From Persicaria tinctoria (lineage: Eukaryota; Streptophyta; Magnoliopsida; Caryophyllales; Polygonaceae): a stretch of DNA of 64,000 nt. A model generated the notes under the pieces. The model had not been told where the DNA came from. It made no database searches and was given only the letters and a program-made list of their open reading frames with translations. Positions 43,691 to 54,629 of this stretch are shown here, piece by piece. The stretch is taken from positions 24,187,967-24,251,966 of the forward strand of contig JBANSL010000004.1 of assembly GCA_037127255.1 (NCBI GenBank), in the 5' to 3' direction. Positions within the stretch are counted from its first letter, which is position 1. Each line of letters begins with the position of its first letter. Made by a program: the position numbers and the translations under genes.

Positions 43691-43700
43691 TGTTTTTAGG

Positions 43701-44333
43701 TCAATTAGATATCTCCCTTCGTTCTCCCCTCACCCTTCTCCTCTGACGGCGATTTATCGCCCTCCCCCTTCTCGCCCTCCTCTCCCACCCGCTCTGTCTT
43801 CTCCTCCTCATCTTCCTCCTTGCCGATTCTGAAGCCGGAAAAGTTCCTCCTCGTCGTCGATTCTGAAGCCGGAAGAGAGGAAGAAGGAAGATGAAGATGC
43901 CATTGAGTGCGGCGGAGGCGCGACGAATGCAAGGGATCGGCGGTGTTGCTGTCGACTGAAGGAGTTGCGGTTGATTAGAGTTTTGGCTCACCGCCTGCAT
44001 CATCTACTCTCAATTCACTTCCTCTGTCATCTTCTTGTTAGAAACCAAGTTCGCAGCCAATCCTGATTCTAATTAATCTCACCATTCGAGGTCTCACGCT
44101 AAAAAACCCTAAATCTAGATCCAATTCGGCAAAGGCTCATGCTCTTCCAGAACCATTGCCGCTTCATGGAGAGTCAAGGCCGTCTCAATTGGGATTCTAA
44201 TTTGATGTTTGCAGTCATGGAGTTTCTCCCTCTACTGATGAATCACCATTTGAAAGGTGAGTTCGGATTTGTTTTTTGTTTTTTTGTTTGTTTCATTGAT
44301 TTGCAAGCAAGGTGTTTGATGAAATGCTCCTGA
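43701..44333 (+). other. possible captured first exon / 5' leader
   Basis: A CT-rich, GC-richer stretch with a local repeat GATTCTGAAGCCGGAA, followed by a 64-residue frame (44139-44333) that has a donor-like AAAG/GTGAGT near 44260. It looks like the 5' end of a plant gene on the plus strand, but no domain was recognised and no downstream exons were found. Confidence 0.25.
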
Positions 44334-45885
44334 TTGAAATAGTATATGTTTCTAACTTCCCTCTGCTGGTTATTGTTTAAGCTTTTGTGTGAATTGAGTT
44401 TTGAGCTTGTGGTTGGAATGTCGGCAGGTTGGTATTGACCTGTTACATATATAAGGTTATTAAGGCAAAAAAGAAGTTTTATGCTGGGATTTTTTTGTGT
44501 TATTCTACACTCTCATTTACTATATTTGGCAGATCTTGTGTATTTTATTCAGTTGGATCTTTTCTTTTATTTGATTGAAGGTTTAGATTTTCCATGTGAG
44601 TGAATTATGATGTTTCTACGCTCCATTGAATGATTGATTTATTCAATAAGATGACAACAATTACTCTCATGTGTTTATTAAGGTTGACATTCTGGAATCA
44701 TCAAAATCAGTAACTCAACCCAAATACACAAAGAACTACATCTTTTTAGAGGATATGATCAATATATGAAGATGATATACTGAGATTCATATTAAAAAAT
44801 TGAAGACAACCGAAGAACATGTCATCATTTTTCTCTACAAAGCATCAAGGTGTTTCTCTACAAAGCATCAAGACAACTGAAAAACATGTCATCATTTTTA
44901 TGAAAAGTTATTTGAATTGTGTTCAAGTTCTTTGAACATGTCAGCATTTTCTGTTTGGTTTCTATTTAGTTTGCTACTACTGCAGCTGTTGTGCTTTTGA
45001 TTGGTACAACTACTATATTTCTGTGTGTTTCTGTTCGGTTTTATTTAGTTTCTGCAACAGTTAATTATGTGTGTTTCTGTTTGATACTGCTACTTTATTT
45101 TTGTTTGGTACATCTATTATATTTTTGTTTCTGTTTGGTACAACTAATATATTTGTGACAATGCCATATGTATTCTTTGTTCTTTTAGTTTAGTTTGTAT
45201 AATCTGGAATCCCTGTGGAGTTCTTTAAATATATACACATGAACTCCTTGTAATCTCTCTTTTAGTGTTTTTTTATAATTTGAAATCAATTCTGATTTTT
45301 GTTGCTCCAGTGTTGCAGTCTTGATGTTGCCGTGTTCATGTTGTTGCTACTGTTGTGCTGCGCTCTTGATGCCAAATTAGGCTCGAGCTCTTGATGCCTT
45401 GTATTGAAGTGTGATGATGACACTAGCTTTAGTTCTCTAATACAGTAATACCCTTTATTTGCTTCAATTTTCTTGTAAATAGTTTAGAAAAATAGCAAGG
45501 GTTTATAGTAAATAGTTTCAAAGTGTATAAAATAATACTCTCGTAAATACATATTAATCGCACAACGCTTGTGTATTTTGCTTGTATTTTTCAATCTTTA
45601 CAATATGTACTGGTTAATTTGATGGAATGCCGAAATGTCTGTTTTACACAACTTCTGAACTAGTGGTGGATGCTTTTGTGAAATGCTTTGTTTTGATTCC
45701 TAGGGAAGATTAAAAAGAAAAAAAAAGGGTTGGCTTGATTGGTCGTGGTTGGTCTTGGACTCTTGGTATGTCATTTTAAATTTTCATTGTGTAATCATTT
45801 GCACTTGTTTAGTGTGAGTAAACCAATCACTCAAATGTTGTTTTTGGTTAATGTAGTATTGGTGACAACACTGGGGTAACAAGTG
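44334..45885. other. T-rich non-coding sequence
   Basis: Contains imperfect repeats around TTTCTGTTTGGTACAACTA between 44950 and 45160. No frame or ends identified. Confidence 0.4.
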
Positions 45886-46475
45886 GTAAAAATGTCACCA
45901 CAAGTGATTGCATCAATGAAATGTAATCACAAACGTGTCATCAGTGAATAAAAGTAGAATCGATGAAAATTTATCAATATACACTTAATTAAATTTAAAA
46001 AAAGTGGCATCAAATAATTACATTAGAAAAATGGCATCAAAACACTAATTTGAAAAAGTTGCATCACATTAAAAAAAAATGTCATCAAAACAGTACTTTG
46101 AAAAATATGGCATCATAGTAAAAAAAAATATCATCAAAAATTTTACTTTAAAAAAGTGTAATCAGTAGTCAACAGTAAAAAAAATTTGGCATCTATGGTC
46201 GACGTGGCATCAAAACAGTACACAAAAAATTTCATCAAAGTTTGAAAAAATGTCATTAAAAAGTGGCATCAAAGCGAAAATAAAATATAATTAAAAATGA
46301 AATCAAAACGGTTGACGTTGACCGGTCAATGGTCAACGTTGACCAGTCAACGGTCAACTCCTTGACCAGTCGATGGTCAAACAGTTGACCCTTGACTTTA
46401 ATATCCCATTTGGGGAATGGATTACCTAATCTAATTAAAAAAGTTTCTTACCTAATTAGCTAATTGAAGATTCTA
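45886..46475 (+). repeat. left arm of the long inverted repeat
   Basis: Around a dozen TGGCATCAAA/TGTCATCAAA modules separated by A-rich spacers, then TTGAC-rich sequence at 46310-46395. Confidence 0.75.
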
Positions 46476-47462
46476 AATAGCCTAATTAGCTAAATCACCC
46501 TTTTTTATCATATTTTTTAATCGAGTAAAAACTCTATAAAATATTAAATATTTTAATTAATTTTCTTTACATAATGTAATACTTATTATTATTATGAGTA
46601 TAATATTATTTTAAAAATTAATGAAAAAATATGATATTTTATAGATATTTTATTTATTTTTCAATGTATAAAAAATAAATTAAAATAAGTTATAGGATTA
46701 TTATTTGCCTTCCCCTATCAGCATAGGGATTAGGGACCGTTCTCGATCGGTTTACTGCTAAAGTGCCAATTATATGATTTCATTAAATGAGAACCGGTGG
46801 GAAAAAAAAACAAAGAAATGCCTTTTTTTCCTGGTATACTCCGTATATAATTCTAAGATATTTACAAAAAAAAAACCTGTTGCGATATTTTTTCTAAGAA
46901 ATTGATATCATCCGTGGTGTAAATATGTAGTGATATATCGAGTACATAATATTTAGAGGGTGTTAATTATTTGGCATGATCGAAATCGGAAAATAAAATT
47001 TGAGTAAGTTGAATAGACTAAAATTTTCATAAACTTATAATTTTTATTAACAAAACCCTTAGTCTAATAAAAAATACATAATTATTATTATTATTTTTTC
47101 TTTTTTCATAAACTTTAAATTTTTTTTAAATGAGGCGGGTTGGAGTGGACCTCACCTAGCCCCTAATTAAATAATATATATTTATTGACAAAAATAATCT
47201 ATTGATAAAAAGGACTTAAATTATATCTATCAATTTAGTTATATAACAAGCAATTATTTATTAGTCAATTATTATAATCATTATTATATATCGATATGAG
47301 TAGTAAAAAAAGTCAATACTTGTGGTATCCCCACAATATTTGATGTAATAGTTTAAGAAATAATTAGTAAAAAGAAAATATAATACTAAAAGCTAATTAT
47401 GCATTAAACAAGAAAATGACCTTTTTTTCAAATGACTCTTCCATTTTTTAGGTTTCCTATAA

Positions 47463-48893
47463 GAGCAACCCCAACAGATGTGGTAAAAATTCTCTAAAAT
47501 AGAGATCAAAGTATTAAAATCTCTAAATAAAATTTACTCTAATTCCAACAACTTCTTTATTTTACAGATTTTTATATTTATTATATACTATAATAAATAA
47601 GTGCATTTATTAATTATATTTAATTCCACGTTTCTAAAAATTTCATTTAAACTTAATTCTAACATTTAGCATCACATTTCTAATATAAACTATCATTTAA
47701 ACTTAATTTCTAACATTTTTTTTTACTAATTCTAATATTCATATCATTTTTACTCTAATTCCAACGTCTTCTTTATTTTACAGATTTTTATATTTATTAT
47801 ATACTATAATAAATAAGTGCATTTATTAATTATATTTAATTCCACATTTCTAAAAATTTCATTTAAACTTAATTCTAACATTTAGCATCACATTTCTAAT
47901 ATAAACTAACATTTAAACTTAATTTCTAACATTTTTTTTACTAATTCTAACATTCATATCATTTTAACTTTTTGGTGAGCTATTGATTGTATTTTATCGA
48001 ATTTTTAATCTATTTAGAATTCTTGAAAATTTAATTTTCACATTTTGATTGTGAAATACATTAAGCACATTTTATAATTTATGTATTTTAGTTAAAATTT
48101 TGTTATTCTAAGATATAAGTTGGGTTTGGGGATTTTTGGTGTTTCAATCTAAATAAATATAAATAATTATATTTTGTAAAGTAAATTGGGATATTTGTTT
48201 AAAAAAAAAATAGAATTATAGGTTAATTTTTGTAAATTCATAGAAACTTTAACCCTAACTAGTAACTACTATATGATATCCTGAATACCAGCGCCGCTCA
48301 CCACTCATCATTCTTCTTCTTCAACTACTCCCTTCCATGGTAATCTTGTGCAATTAATCTTGTAGAATTCGAATTGATCTTTCTTCTTCGACATCTCGCA
48401 CGCCCTTGGCCTCTCTCTCCCTTTCGCTTCCGCCCTCTCTCTCGGACGCCACTGCTATAGCCCCGCTTTCGATGGCTGCCCTCAGTCCTCTCCCCACCTT
48501 CCTTCCCATTGGGGACCCCTAAGACCAAGGCCCCTTCTCCTTTCTCCTCCTATGTCGACCGCCATCGCAGGCTAGATGGACGTCTCGCCTCTAGCCGACG
48601 TTGATGACCACCGCTGGTTGCCGACAAGCCTTGAAACTCCCCTCCTTCCGTCGAATGCAACAACGAAATGGCATGTTGAAGTTTTGCAACATTAAATTCT
48701 ACCTAGGATGAAGTAAAACATTAAATTATAGAGATCAAAACTCTTTCTCTAAATTTACAGATTTTCCTCCTCTCTCTATCAATTTCTCTATTTTACAGAT
48801 CAGTTTGCAGGATCCGTCGGGGTGAAAAATGGGTTTTTTTTCCTCTAAAATTTCACATTTTTTTCTATTTTGCAGATTCTTTTGGGCTTGCTC
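47463..48893. mobile_element. PIF/Harbinger-type non-autonomous element
   Basis: Ends GAGCAACCCCAACAGATGTG and, inverted, GAGCAAGCCCAAAAGAATCT, flanked by TAA on both sides (47460-47462 and 48894-48896), the 3-bp duplication typical of PIF/Harbinger. The interior has a tandem repeat with a period of about 216 bp (47535-47750 and 47751-47966) and a GC-richer, CT-rich segment (48280-48660) that may be captured gene sequence. No transposase. Confidence 0.75.
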
Positions 48894-49304
48894 TAATAGA
48901 TTAATGGTTATACATTATAAAATTCATTATTATAACACTTCATTTGACCACTAAAATATGTCATTTTAGTTTCATGTACATTTTTTAAGAAACCTAACAA
49001 ATACTAAGTATAGCATTATATAATCATTTATTCTAATTTTTATACTTTTTTAAAATTATAATTAATCATCCACTAATATTCATAAGGATGTTTTCATAAA
49101 ATAAAGACAAAAGTATTTAGAATGATATTTTTTACACAAAAATGACATTAGTAGAGCATCTAGGGAAAGTAGTTATCCTCCCTAAAATTAGGGAATGAAA
49201 TGTAACAAATTTTATATGGGGAATGAGGGTAATTGTTAGAATATATATATTGATCAATTAATAACTCTCGAATTTAAATAGTGTTATTTTGGCAACTAGC
49301 ACAT

Positions 49305-49940
49305 TATGAATATTTCATTAGCTAACTAGCACCCAAACAAAATTAATTATCTAACCTAGCACCCTTCCCAAATTGACTATTAAAGGTCAACGATCAACGT
49401 TGACCAACTCCTTCGGATTTTTTTTGTGACATATTTTGTGATGCCATTTTTTGCTATTTTGATGCCACTTTTTTTTTTATTACATTTTATTTTCAATTTT
49501 AATGCCACTTTTATAATGAAATGGTTTGATGACACTCTTTAAATGCTACTTTTTTCAAACATTGATAACATTTTTTGTTTAATGTGATGTCACGTTGATC
49601 ATTGATGCCATTTTTTTAATGTTGAATATTGATGACATTTTTTTTATGTCACGTGTTTGATGATATTTTTTTACCGTGATGCCATATTTTTTCAAAGTAG
49701 TGTTGTAATGACAAATTTTTTCTTTAATGTGTGATGCAACTTTTTCAAAGTAATGTTTTGATGTCAATTTTCTAATATAATTATTTGATGCCACTTTTTT
49801 AATCAAATAGTTTGATGCCATTTTTTTAATTTAATCAATTGTATATCGATATCTTTTCATCGATTATGCTTTTATTCACTGATGTCTCGTTTGTGATTAC
49901 ACTTCATTGATGCAATCACTTGTGGTGAAATTTTTATTAC
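49305..49940 (-). repeat. right arm of the long inverted repeat
   Basis: Inverted partner of 45886-46475, with TGATGCCATTTTTT modules. Similar TGATGACATTTTTATTGAT units continue outside the arm to about 50110. Confidence 0.75.
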
Positions 49941-50290
49941 ATTTTTATTCAGTGATGACATTTGTGATTGCACTTCATCGATCTCAATCATTTGTGATGA
50001 CATTGTTGGTTGATGACATTTTTATTGATAACCTTTTTTTTTACACGTCATTGATGACATCTTTTTATTGATGACAATTTTATTGGTTACTTTTATTCAC
50101 TGTTGACACATTTGTGAGTACAAGTATGAAATGTGGAATCAAAACAGTGTCACCAAACAAGGTAATACGATCTCTTAAAATCAAAAGATCACGAGTTAAT
50201 GATGACAACAAATTGTTTCTATTTTATTGGCCACTAAAATTTTCATCACAAAAAGATGTAGATTTTTTCGCCAAAAAAGGATTCAAAAAT
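49941..50290. repeat. TGATGACA-type repeats up to a tRNA-like sequence
   Basis: Several TGATGACATTTTTATTGAT units, then unique A/T-rich sequence. No frame. Confidence 0.55.
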
Positions 50291-50361
50291 AGCCTATGCG
50301 GGATTTGAACCCGTATCTATGTGCTTGAGCACAACGCTCTACCAATTTGAGCTAATAGGCT
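50291..50361 (-). repeat. tRNA-like sequence, best-preserved copy
   Basis: Minus-strand reading of 71 nt: acceptor stem AGCCTAT/ATAGGCT perfect, D arm GCTC/GAGC, box A TAGCTCAAATTGGTAGAG, box B GGTTCAAATCC with a nearly perfect T stem. The anticodon arm is a 6-bp stem TTGTGC/GCACAT (one mismatch) with a 4-nt loop, which is not a tRNA anticodon loop. It lies outside a short-unit repeat array, as at 19030, so it may be the right end of a related element. Confidence 0.7.
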
Positions 50362-50579
50362 TTAATTTAGCAATAATAAAAGAAGTTAAAGGGTTTAGTT
50401 AGCAAAGACAAGTAATAAACAAATTGATAGAGTGATACCTCCACTGTTATGAGCTTCAACCAAATGAAGATTGATTTCTACAAGGGACTACAAACAAGAA
50501 AAACAACAATCTTCATGAAGCACAGGTGCATAATTTAATCAAAATTTGAAGCCAAAGGAGCATCATGAAAAAGACTACC

Positions 50580-51790
50580 TCATTAAGTGCACTTTTACGA
50601 TCCTCAATGGGAAATACGTCTACTAATCCATACGATGTATCACAAAGGGTCCGTACAAAGTCCAAAGACTCGTGATATGTGCCTTTACGAAACTGTGCCG
50701 CGACACTATTTGGAAGAGGTGGCTTGGAGCTAGCTCTATAGTGACCGAATGCTCATTATGTTTCAGGTTTACCTCCTTTCCAAAGCTGCTTTTAATGTGA
50801 TTATTTACCCTTCACTTCTAAATTCGATCCATCTGAGCCTTTCTCTCGGCAACATGAGCTGCCATGGCTGTACCAAATGATCCACCTCCTAGTACGACAA
50901 CCTGAAATTTGCGATTAATCATAGGCTAATTATTAATCCATGGGAGAAAAACACTTGGATGGTCTTTGAATTTCAATGTCATATGCATAACTCTGGAACT
51001 GATGCTCAATGATTTCCCAAACTAAGTACTCCTCGAGCCAATTGTGCACTCAAGCAAATAGCCAAGGACAAAAACGAGGAATTTTCAAAGGAAAAATCTG
51101 ATGAAGGAATAATGAATGGGGAATAAATACTACATACTGCTCAGTGCCCACCCATCTCCAATTTCCTTGACATATTCCTGCCAAACCCAATTCCTTAATT
51201 AACCAAATACCCGAAATCATCTACCAAATCCAGACCACCCGGTTCATCGTAAACGTGTCAGCAACCATTATCATAGGCGTTAATTCCGAAACAAAAATGA
51301 ATTAGGGAGGTCCATGCCAACAAGAAAGCTTCTTTGTAGTTTGTAATGTGATTATTTAATACACAGAGAAATGGACACAAACTGATCAAGCAAAAAGAAA
51401 ATTGAATTCAATTATGTAATTTAGGGGCCGAAACTGGACAAAATAAAGAGAACGGACCTTTACGAAGGGAGCGTCGGGAATAGAAGAAGCGGAGGTAGGG
51501 CAATTGCGAGCCGACACAGCCGCGAAACTCAGGCAATGAATACCATCAGAGAACGTTCCGCAACGAGTGCCGAGCTCAAGGGACTTTGAATCGGGGGGAA
51601 ACTCCGGCGGGGTACTGTTGGAGAGAGCCGAGAATTAGGGATTTGGAGGAGACGCTTTCACAACGGTAGAATTCAGGGGAATTCTAGGGTTTGGCAGATC
51701 GGATTCGAGGGTGACATTCATGGAAGGAGGAGGTTTGGCAACGGAGATGCGGATCCCAAATCACGAGAGAGGGCGAGGGCGAGGGCGAGC
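50580..51790 (-). pseudogene. captured plastid-type NAD-dependent glycerol-3-phosphate dehydrogenase fragment
   Basis: An exon at 50901-50830, preceded by an acceptor (TTTCAG/GT), encodes VVVLGGGSFGTAMAAHVAER followed by KAQM. This is the N-terminal NAD-binding Rossmann segment (GGGSFG) of plant plastid glycerol-3-phosphate dehydrogenase, which makes glycerol-3-phosphate for lipid synthesis. The upstream exon ends at 51458 with a donor AAAG/GTCC and encodes a Ser/Pro-rich transit-peptide-like region; its start is near 51790, with a stop inside. A further frame at about 50735-50580 (SKPPLPNSVAAQFRKGTYHE onward) is not recognised and may come from another gene. Most of the enzyme is absent, so this is a captured fragment or a remnant. 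Confidence 0.65.
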
Positions 51791-51969
51791 AGGAGCCATG
51801 AGAACGGTACGAACGGAGGGGCACTTTCAGATCTGAGGAATGAAAGGGAACGATAACGAGAGAGAGCGTGAGGAATGAAAGGGAACGATGACGAGAGACA
51901 GCGTGAGAGAGAGCGAACAGGGTAGGAGAGTTAGGCGGCTAATTTTTTTTCATACGGTGTTATAGGGCC

Positions 51970-52771
51970 AATTTATTTTCTTAGGGTGCTAATAATCTAA
52001 TTGAATTAACAAAAGGTAATATTTCACCAAAATTTCTCTAACTATGGATTTACTTTCCATACCAAAAAACAAACGGGATAAATTCAAATATATTGAAAGT
52101 TAAAATTAGTTAGATTACAGTTTTAGAATATCTCCTTAATATTTCTTGTTACATTTGGGGTATAATTAATTATAAGTTCTCTCAATACAAGCTAAATTTT
52201 CTCATTTCCACTTATAAGTACCAGTAATATAACATATCGAGAGATCGATATGAAAAGTTGAATTTCTAATAAATAATTAAGCACACATATGATAAGAATG
52301 AAATATAATCAAATATTTACAGGTGATTTCAATGGAATAAAATGCTATTTTACTTAATAATTCAATATACAAATTTGAAATGCATATTGCCATTTTCACG
52401 TGTTTATAAATATCTTTAAAAGATTTATTTAAATTTAAAGTATGTTTTAATCTGAAGTTTAAAAATAGAGATTTAAAATAGAACTAGTATAGTCTCCGTG
52501 TCATTGCGCGTTTTTAAAAATAAAATCATAATAATATAATAAATTAGTATTATAAAATTAAATAAAATATTAATAAAAGTTTGCATAAGATTAAAAAGGT
52601 ATCTGATTGGTTGAAAAAACAACAATTAATATGGTGATAATACCCATAAAAAAGTTTCTCATTTAGAGAAATATACATATCTGTTTTAAAATGATCTCAT
52701 TGGAAAGAAAAAAAAAATTAACATCATGGAACAATATTTTAGAAATATAAGCAAAGGTAATTTTATAAAAA
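51970..52771. other. AT-rich intergenic sequence
   Basis: No gene or defined repeat seen. Confidence 0.5.
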
Positions 52772-53052
52772 GGGTCTGCCTATATACATCGTAAATCCGC
52801 GGTTAAACGCTGCTAATACAATGTAGGATATAACATTGCAACAACGTTGGATGTGACATTGCTACAACGTCGGATCCGACGTTGTAATTTGGCATACACA
52901 ACGTTGTGAATTGAAAGACGATGGAACGAGTCTGGCACTTTACAACATCAAATTGGAAGTTGTAAACTGGGTCTGGTCAGGTCACATAGGAACGTCGGAT
53001 TTGACGTTGTGATATGGAAGCATTTATTTTGATGCAATCTATTTTCTGTGCA
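52772..53052 (+). repeat. MULE-family end with subterminal repeats
   Basis: Begins GGGTCTGCCTATATACATCG, similar to the ends at 1419 and 56720. It is followed by repeated ACAACGTCGGAT / CAACGTTG motifs in both orientations between 52840 and 53010. No matching right end was found. Confidence 0.55.
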
Positions 53053-53280
53053 GGGTTGCCGCATCCTCGAGAGGTCAACACAGTTGTAGTTCGGGTGTAA
53101 AGAGTGTGATGATGACCCTGCGTCGTACTATAGGCGGATCAGTGAGCAGATAAAGGATATGCTGATCGTTGTGTACAACGACGTGTCTCCCGCACGTTGT
53201 CGTGGAATAGCACAGTATGCAGTTGATATAGTAGCGCGCCCTGCCCAAGATGAGATGACATATGCGTTCCAACAGGTGCA
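53053..53280 (+). pseudogene. exon remnant next to MULE-like end
   Basis: After an acceptor-like TTCTGTGCAG, a frame with YYRRISEQIKDMLIVVYNDV onward (through about QDEMTYAFQQ) runs to a donor-like CAACAG/GTGCAT. It looks like the C-terminal exon of a plant-mobile-domain type protein of the kind carried by the MULE at 56720, but this assignment is weak. Confidence 0.3.
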
Positions 53281-54338
53281 TATTCGAATATACCCAAACA
53301 TTCCTGAAGAGTTCGTCGGTAACTGTTCCGTTTAATACAACAACCCTTGCTTAAGTTAAAAAATGTTTGTAATTTTCGATTTGGCGTCAACTAATGTTCG
53401 TTTTGCTTGAATGATTGATTTTTTTATGGTTTCTACGTCTTGATAACAACAAGCATTCAACTGTCAACTCTTGACTTTATAGACAAGAAAACAAACAAAT
53501 ACAACACAGATAATAACAACTTTTATTAGTAATGTTGATGGGCGGTTTTTAGTCGCCTAAACCGTATCAAAATATATCCGAACCTACCTAACTAATGTAG
53601 TGTGGTAAGCACGAGTCGATCCCACAGAGAATCAAGTTAATCCTAAGTTAAGTTTATTTACCAATTAGTATGAAACGAGGGGTTGTGGGTGGTGAAAATA
53701 AGAAATAAACTAAAATAAACTATAAACAAATTAATGGAGATAACGATTAATAAAATAGTTTCACCTACAATTATCCACTTTAGTTGGTTAAATTGATATT
53801 GCAACTTCCTCTTGTCCTTTTAAGTTTTCTATGAATGCCCTTGTCCCGACCTAATATAGTTACTAGTCCAACCAGTCCTAGAAACCCTTATCAATCGAAC
53901 AGTCCCTAAAGAAGAATTTAACCCAATTGATAGCTTTAAGTTCAGAGATTAACCAAGGTATTTGCAGTCCCTAAAGAGGGATTTAACAACACATCCAACT
54001 TCCTACCCATTCAATTAGTTCAACCAGCCCTAAAGGAACAAGTTTGCCACTTGGGTTAAGATTCACAATCAGGAATCTACAAAACCCTAGCAATTGAATT
54101 GATTCTACCAAGTTGATAAGACAAGACAGAATAAAATAATCAACAATAAAGCGCAAAGAAGTCGAAACATTCAATATAGGAAATAAAGAACAAGAATTAG
54201 AAACTCACAATCAATCCAAATAAAGCCTCAAATTATAGACGAAACGAGAGAGTTTAGGTTTCAATAAAACAAAACAAAAGACAATTAGATTTTTTGGAAT
54301 AATGTCTCCGCCGTATACACGGCTGTTCGGCCTCTCCC

Positions 54339-54340
<2 letters not shown>

Positions 54341-54432
<92 letters not shown>
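54341..54432. repeat. (TA)n microsatellite
   Basis: About 46 uninterrupted AT units. Open frames on both strands here encode only Tyr-Ile repeats and are artefacts. Confidence 0.95.
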
Positions 54433-54435
<3 letters not shown>

Positions 54436-54462
54436 ACTACGGAGTAATCTTCCAAACCTAAA

Positions 54463-54464
<2 letters not shown>

Positions 54465-54537
<73 letters not shown>
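54465..54537. repeat. (TA)n microsatellite, second copy
   Basis: Part of a tandem duplication. The block from TTGTACTACGGAGTAATC through the (TA)n tract occurs at 54432 and again at 54537. Confidence 0.95.
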
Positions 54538-54540
<3 letters not shown>

Positions 54541-54548
54541 ACTACGGA

Positions 54549-54629
54549 GTAATCTTCCAAACCTAAATCTATATAAACTAACATATCCTAATTTATATAA
54601 TATATTAATATATCTATCTAATTTTATAA
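54549..54629 (+). repeat. 81-bp direct repeat, copy 1
   Basis: GTAATCTTCCAAACCTAAAT through ATCTAATTTTATAA, nearly identical to 56639-56719. Confidence 0.9.

Larger units (their letters stand above)
45886..49940. mobile_element. large inverted-repeat element with repetitive arms
   Basis: The left arm (45886 to about 46475) and right arm (about 49305-49940) are inverted copies. Shared landmarks include ACCACAAGTGATTGCATCAA, AATCACAAACG, the ATGGCATCAAA/GTGGCATCAAA units and GGTCAACGTTGACC. Arms of about 0.6 kb enclose 2.8 kb of AT-rich DNA, in which a PIF/Harbinger element is nested. No transposase. The arms are built of repeated 20-45 bp modules of AAAAA-TGGCATCAAA type. A foldback-type or MULE-like non-autonomous element is the best guess. 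Confidence 0.6.

Noticed and set aside
43701..44003. Minus-strand Arg-rich frame as a gene
   Set aside because: Low-complexity product antisense to a CT-rich leader-like stretch. The plus-strand leader interpretation is simpler.
50291..50361. Functional tRNA gene
   Set aside because: The anticodon arm has a 6-bp stem with a 4-nt loop, the total length is 71, and the same odd arm occurs in other copies within repeats.
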